A DNA stretch of 64,000 nt from Heterostelium album PN500. Taxonomy: Eukaryota > Evosea > Eumycetozoa > Acytosteliales > Acytosteliaceae. Positions 59,353-64,000 of this stretch are shown here, piece by piece. The notes below the pieces were generated by a model. It ran no database searches, was not told where the DNA came from, and worked only from the letters and a program-made list of their open reading frames with translations. Where the stretch lies: positions 1,426,001 to 1,490,000 of the forward strand of contig NW_008805073.1 of assembly GCF_000004825.1 (NCBI RefSeq), written 5' to 3'. Every line of letters begins with the position of its first letter. The first letter of the stretch is position 1. A program made the translations under genes and the position numbers.

Positions 59353-61044
59353 ATGATGGAATCAAATTCTTTCAAAAAAATAATAAATAATAAATATTTG
59401 TCAAGTTGTATATTTAGATTTATAAATGAGTTTGGAAGTAATCAAGTTGCTAGATACTACAAGTGGTCTCACGTGGTTGTATCTCTACCAACGTTGCTCA
59501 CCTATGGTTATTTAGATCAGTTGAAACGCTCGATCGATAATAATTTGATATGTTTTGTATCACATCATCAAGCCTCAGCTGTCCATGCTATTGATCTGTT
59601 CAATCACATAAGAATCTACTTGCACTATATCATTAGGTTTGGCTATTACGATATGATAGTGTATCTCTCTAGTAAATATAGAAATAAGAATTGGTATGTC
59701 GCAGACTGTGTAATCAATTCACTGGCGTATCGTCGTTGGAATTTCGTTCGATTCTTCATGGAGAATAGATTCTCTGAGATCGATCGGGAGTTCTACCCAA
59801 AGATTATATCTTCTGCAGCCATCTCCACCGACATGGATATATTGAGATACACATGCGAGAAACTCAATTACTTTCAAATCGACAAGCTATCTTTCTATCA
59901 TCTGGTGGAGTGTGGATATTCCAATATCGTTAAGTACTTTCTCGAGCCTAATCAAAGCAATAAGAGCGGTACAATGGAATGTCCTTCGGAAGCGGCAGAG
60001 AGAGCAGCTCAGAGATCTGCACCAAACCTACTAGAGTATTTCAGTGAGAATCATCCATCGACAATAACAACTAAAGTATTGGATACACTTGCCAAGCAAG
60101 GTGATTTCACACTCCTTAAGAAGCTAATTGGCCGTCACACTAAGGTTGAATGCTCTACTTTGGCAATAGATCAAGCGGCAATGAATGGAAAGCTAACAAT
60201 CGTTCAATGGTTAACAGAGAATTCAAAGAGTGGATGTTCTACAGACGCGCTAGACTATGCAGCTGAACGAGGTCATCTAAATATTGTTGAATATCTGCAC
60301 CATAATCGAGTGGAAGGATGTACAAAGCGAGCATTAAATTTAGCAGCAACAAACGGTCACCTGGAGGTCGTTAAGTTCTTACATTATAATCGAAGTGAAG
60401 GATGTACTACCGCTGCAGCAGATGGTGCATCACAGAATGGACATCTTGAAACACTTCGGTTCCTACTGGACAATCGTAGTGAGGGTTATTCAAACCAGAT
60501 ATTAGACAAGACAGCCAAGAGAGGATCGATAGAAACACTCAAATTCCTTGGAGAGCGAACTACAGATTTGAAAGTACACAGCAATACTCTTAGCAATTGT
60601 TCAAACTTTGGGTATTTAGAGGTGATCCAGCATTTGGTGGAAGTCTATCGAGTTCCAATCGATAGCAAATCGATCGAAAAAGCAATCATTTTCAACTATA
60701 TCGATATAGTTAGATATCTGCTGGCTAACAGTGATGGTGTTCATAGAAGATACCAATGTAGTCCAGAACAGTTGAAAATGATCATAACAAGCGATAACCT
60801 TGATATGTTAAAGTTACTTTGGGAGTATCAGACATTTACACAGCTGAGTTTCGGTACTCTCGCATTACATGGTAGATTTGAAATGATACAGTACTCAATA
60901 GATAATAAGATTCATCTGTATGGAACAGATATTACTACACACATGTTTAAACTCAGAGGATTTCAATCTAGATTTCCATTACGACATGATTTCGAACAAT
61001 GGTATTTAGATTTATTTGCAAAAATAAATATTACAAATAAGTGA
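59353..61044 (+). CDS. Ankyrin-repeat protein, 563 aa
   Basis: Single exon. The N-terminal module (IFRFINEFGSNQVARYYKWS, then VVVSLPTLLTYGYLDQL) is that of the dictyostelid ankyrin family; about 12 ankyrin-type units follow, e.g. ALDYAAERGHLNIVEYLHHN, ALNLAATNGHLEVVKFLHYN. Residues 210-400 are almost the same as in the convergent paralog at 61127-62728 (shared ENHPSTIT, DTLAKQG, NRVEGCTKRALNLAATNGHL). Ends are more diverged. No catalytic domain. Confidence 0.88.
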   Translation: MMESNSFKKIINNKYLSSCIFRFINEFGSNQVARYYKWSHVVVSLPTLLTYGYLDQLKRSIDNNLICFVSHHQASAVHAIDLFNHIRIYLHYIIRFGYYDMIVYLSSKYRNKNWYVADCVINSLAYRRWNFVRFFMENRFSEIDREFYPKIISSAAISTDMDILRYTCEKLNYFQIDKLSFYHLVECGYSNIVKYFLEPNQSNKSGTMECPSEAAERAAQRSAPNLLEYFSENHPSTITTKVLDTLAKQGDFTLLKKLIGRHTKVECSTLAIDQAAMNGKLTIVQWLTENSKSGCSTDALDYAAERGHLNIVEYLHHNRVEGCTKRALNLAATNGHLEVVKFLHYNRSEGCTTAAADGASQNGHLETLRFLLDNRSEGYSNQILDKTAKRGSIETLKFLGERTTDLKVHSNTLSNCSNFGYLEVIQHLVEVYRVPIDSKSIEKAIIFNYIDIVRYLLANSDGVHRRYQCSPEQLKMIITSDNLDMLKLLWEYQTFTQLSFGTLALHGRFEMIQYSIDNKIHLYGTDITTHMFKLRGFQSRFPLRHDFEQWYLDLFAKINITNK

Positions 61045-61126
61045 TTGTTTTGTAAACCAATTAGAATAACAATAAATATTAATAAATTACTGTTATAATT
61101 TAACATTTTAATTTATTAATTATTAA

Positions 61127-62728
61127 TTAACAGTAAGGTATATTTAAATAAAGAGATTGTTTCATTTTTTCAATGGAACATTTTGGACCATAAATATGAA
61201 TATTGTTGTCAAGAGCATATTTAAACATTTCATATCTGTTGTTATACGAAAGTGTCCTGATACATAGTTTTGCACATAATTTCTTCTCCCATAGAATCTT
61301 TAGTAGATCAAAGTAGTTTTTCTCGACGACTTTTATCATTCGCTGATTGTTGCATTGGATAGGCTGGAAATCAGCAAACTCTAGAAGATATTTAAGCATA
61401 GTTGTGTCGTTATTCAAGATAGCCAAATCGATAGCGGCATCATTATATTTCATACCACATTCCTGGTGAAGGTATTTGACGACTTCAAGGCGACGCGATG
61501 ATACACAGTTGTTAAAGATGTTGGTATTATTGAATCGTAGTGAGGGACCTCCTTTTTTAATTGAAATAAGGTATTTCAATACTTCTAATTGACCTGCATG
61601 AGCTACTTTATCCAATATATTAACGCCATACTGTTCGGTTCGATTGTCAAGCAGGAATTTAAGTGTTTCAAGATGTCCATTGACTGCTGCGCCTTCTGCC
61701 GCCTTGGTATTACAACCTTCACTTCGATTATAATGTAAGAACTTAACGACTTGTAGGTGACCGTTTGTTGCTGCTAAATTTAACGCTCGTTTTGTACATC
61801 CTTCCACTCGATTGCTATGAAGAAACTCAACAACACTCAGATGACCTCGTTCAGCTGCATAATCTAGTGCATCGGAAGTACATCCAGTTTTGGAGTGTTC
61901 CGTTAACCACTGGACAATATTAAAGTGTCCGTTCATCGCTGCTAAATCAATCGCTGCTGTAGTACCTCCAATGCTATGCTGCTCAAGTAGTTGACGCATA
62001 ATACCCAAACTACCTTGCTTGGCAAGTGTATCGATGACTTTGCGTGTTATGGTAGATGGATGATTCTCACTGAAATACATAACCATTTCATTGCTCTGAT
62101 AATGTGCAGCGTCGACGGCGGAATCGATTGGACACTCCATAACACAGTTGTTATTCTTGCCATTCGGTTCCAAGAAGTATTTAACCACATCAAGCTTACC
62201 ACCTATTATAACAGAGTTTAGGTTGTCTTTTGACAGATAGTATCGGTCAAACTTTTCACATACGTATCGGACTATATCGATTGAACAGCCTATTGCGCAC
62301 ATTGACACAGCCACCGAAATCAATGAAGAATTGAAATCTGAGAATCTATTGTCAACGAAGAACCTGATGTATCTTTCCTTTCTCATAACTAAAGATCTAT
62401 ATAGTGCGTTGTGCAATGACCACTTTACATTTTTAAACTTGTTGTGGAAGAACTCGAGAATCTCCATATGATCGAATCTGACAAGGTACTCGAGATGATC
62501 GTTGAACGATTGGAAACTGAGATTGTTGTTTCCACGAGTCATCTTTTCTATTATCGGTAAATAACCATAGCTCATTGCTGCCGGTATTGAACAAACAACA
62601 TCATTCCATCTTAATGATTTAATTTTCGATAATCTACTTGTTATTTCTTTTACATAACTAAATATCAACTTGAATAATATTTTATTTCTAAGAATATTAA
62701 AAAATTTGATTGTTTGTAAGTTATTCAT
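61127..62728 (-). CDS. Ankyrin-repeat protein, 533 aa, convergent paralog
   Basis: Single exon on the minus strand, ends 82 bp from the end of its partner. Same architecture: N-terminal VKEITSRLSKIKSLRWNDV, SIPAAMSYGYLPIIEKM, then ankyrin-type units. The middle block (GCTSDALDYAAERGHLSVVE, RVEGCTKRALNLAATNGHL) is highly conserved with the partner, while the front and the last 130 residues are diverged, suggesting gene conversion confined to the core or selection on it. Confidence 0.88.
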   Translation of the reverse strand: MNNLQTIKFFNILRNKILFKLIFSYVKEITSRLSKIKSLRWNDVVCSIPAAMSYGYLPIIEKMTRGNNNLSFQSFNDHLEYLVRFDHMEILEFFHNKFKNVKWSLHNALYRSLVMRKERYIRFFVDNRFSDFNSSLISVAVSMCAIGCSIDIVRYVCEKFDRYYLSKDNLNSVIIGGKLDVVKYFLEPNGKNNNCVMECPIDSAVDAAHYQSNEMVMYFSENHPSTITRKVIDTLAKQGSLGIMRQLLEQHSIGGTTAAIDLAAMNGHFNIVQWLTEHSKTGCTSDALDYAAERGHLSVVEFLHSNRVEGCTKRALNLAATNGHLQVVKFLHYNRSEGCNTKAAEGAAVNGHLETLKFLLDNRTEQYGVNILDKVAHAGQLEVLKYLISIKKGGPSLRFNNTNIFNNCVSSRRLEVVKYLHQECGMKYNDAAIDLAILNNDTTMLKYLLEFADFQPIQCNNQRMIKVVEKNYFDLLKILWEKKLCAKLCIRTLSYNNRYEMFKYALDNNIHIYGPKCSIEKMKQSLYLNIPYC

Positions 62729-63047
62729 TTTCGAAGTTGAAAAAACAAAAAAGTAAAGAATTTTAAGTTTTGTTAATAAAGTATTTAATTCTTAATCTTT
62801 TACCAACATCTAATTTATTTTAAGAAACTTACAAGAATTTTTAAAGACTTATTAATAATTTTAAGTTGTACACTCAAAAGACACGTTATACTTCTAGATT
62901 CAAATAACTTTGTTATTTGAAATATAAATATATTGTAGTTAATAAGAAAAAAAAAAAAAAAAGTCAATTTTTTAATTTAAATAAATAAATAATTTTGATT
63001 TATTTTAGATTTTAGAGTTGGATCTAAATGATATTGGTTGTTGTTGT
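62729..63047. other. Intergenic region
   Basis: AT-rich, upstream of the minus ankyrin gene and downstream of the GPI protein. No gene. Confidence 0.35.
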
Positions 63048-64000
63048 TTATTGAACCAAAGCCAAGACTAAGAAAGTAAGGGCAGCGACAATAATCTTGG
63101 AGACTTGGACTCCTGAGGCATCATTGGTTCCTCCAGCGGCAGTAGTTCCTCTTGGTGGGAAAGTTCCTCCAGCGGCAGTGGTGACTGGGGCAGAAGTTTG
63201 ACCGGTGGTAGTTTGTCCTGTTGGAGAGAATGTTTGTTAGTTATATTTATCAATTTAAAACTTACATGTATCGATCGCTGTTAGTAGATAAAGAAGGATG
63301 GATTTTTATAATTTAAAGAAGGATGGATAGTTGATGAACTTTTAAATATATCTATACCATTTGGAACACAGATCCATGTGCATGGGGTACCTATTAATAT
63401 TAATAATTATTTGTTAGTATTTGTTGTTAGATTTATTAGAGAATAGAGAATAGAGAAAAGAGTGATAAGAGTACCAGTAGTGGTAATAAGTTTTGTAGTA
63501 TTGTGTGTAATAGTAGAAATAGATGCTGCTGTAGAGAATGAAGTAGTGGGTGTTGTGCTTTCAGCTACTGTTTGTGAAGTAGTGAATTGTGTTGTAGTTG
63601 GAATAGATGTTGTTTGTGATATAGTGATTGGTGTTGTAGTTGTTGTGGTGGTTGTTGGAATAGATGTTGTTTGTGATGTAGTGAAAGATGAGGTAGAAGA
63701 AGTAAGAGGAGGAGTAGTAGAAGTAGTAGAAGAAGGAGTAGTAGTTGTAGATATTTTACCAGTGACAACAGTTGGGGATGGAGTTCCAGTGGTTGGTGGT
63801 TGAGTTGGTGGGGTAGTTGGTGGTTGAGTTGGTGGTTGAGTGGCTCTGCAGGACATATCAACGTTGATATCGACGACTTGGGTTGAGGTGTAGAATACTT
63901 GACCGTTTCTTGAGAATGAGCATGAGAACCATCCAGAGAGACCATTGTTGACGTTCTTACCGTTGGCACCAACACCGACTTGCAATAACATACCGTCGAA
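63048..64000 (-). CDS. GPI-anchored mucin-like cell-surface protein (5' cut by window)
   Basis: Partial; the N-terminus lies beyond the right edge. Three exons seen: up to 64000..63475, 63390..63358 (33 nt) and 63217..63048, in matching phases. The chain has a beta-rich domain with two Cys (LSGWFSCSFSRNG, DINVDMSC), then a Pro/Thr linker (TQPPTQPPTTPPTQPP), a long Thr/Ser-rich mucin-like stretch, a short CTWICVPNGQ block, a TTAAGGT-rich part with a likely attachment site (GGTNDASG) and a hydrophobic end (IIVAALTFLVLALVQ) typical of GPI signals. The product is therefore probably an O-glycosylated surface protein. The N-terminal domain family is not recognised. Confidence 0.75.

Overview
The window looks like nuclear DNA of a dictyostelid social amoeba (an inference). 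It is very AT-rich between genes, and the genes are compact with short GT...AG introns that are almost pure A/T. Proteins carry long Asn, Ser and Gln tracts. Families typical of dictyostelids are present: FNIP repeats, dictyostelid-type ankyrin proteins, LRR/TIG/EGF surface receptors, and small two-exon secreted proteins. I cannot name the species. About 30 gene models are supported; exon joins were read by eye from splice sites and reading-frame continuity.

Layout. 1-5.7 kb: mitochondrial-type DEAD-box helicase, a convergent L7Ae-like (RPP38-like) gene, an ankyrin gene and a 63-residue peptide gene. 6-12.6 kb is the accessory part: an orphan signal-peptide exon, a hAT DNA transposon remnant with terminal inverted repeats, an orphan exon, an ORF of unusual composition, and a 2.6 kb array of about 21 near-identical 123-bp units encoding a TPR-like protein broken by three single-base indels. 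12.6-26.8 kb is dense housekeeping: MAU2 cohesin loader, dynamitin, Sec61 beta, ARPC1, an FNIP protein, an unknown 232-aa protein and an ER protein disulfide isomerase. 27-30.7 kb: a ComC-like LRR/TIG/EGF receptor. 32.4-44.9 kb: Trm61, TBC1D23, a tail-divergent histone H3 variant and WAPL. 47.6-49.3 kb: a RhoGAP with two apparent +1 shifts. 49.4-59.1 kb: a tail-anchored micro-protein, an NPSN-like SNARE, a GNAT, two tandem secreted paralogs, phosphomevalonate kinase, an RNF220-like RING ligase and a METTL13/EEF1AKMT4-type methyltransferase. 59.3-62.7 kb: two convergent ankyrin paralogs. The right edge cuts a GPI-anchored mucin-like surface protein.

Genes are not in operons. Shared themes are cohesin control (MAU2 loads, WAPL releases; 26 kb apart), membrane traffic (TBC1D23, SNARE, Sec61 beta, PDI), cytoskeleton (ARPC1, dynamitin, RhoGAP) and cell-surface adhesion. 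The most unusual items are the TPR-like array, the H3 variant with a remodelled K27 region, the RNF220 homolog in an amoeba, and several unexplained islands (9.1-9.4 kb, 31.2-32.0 kb, 40.3-40.9 kb).
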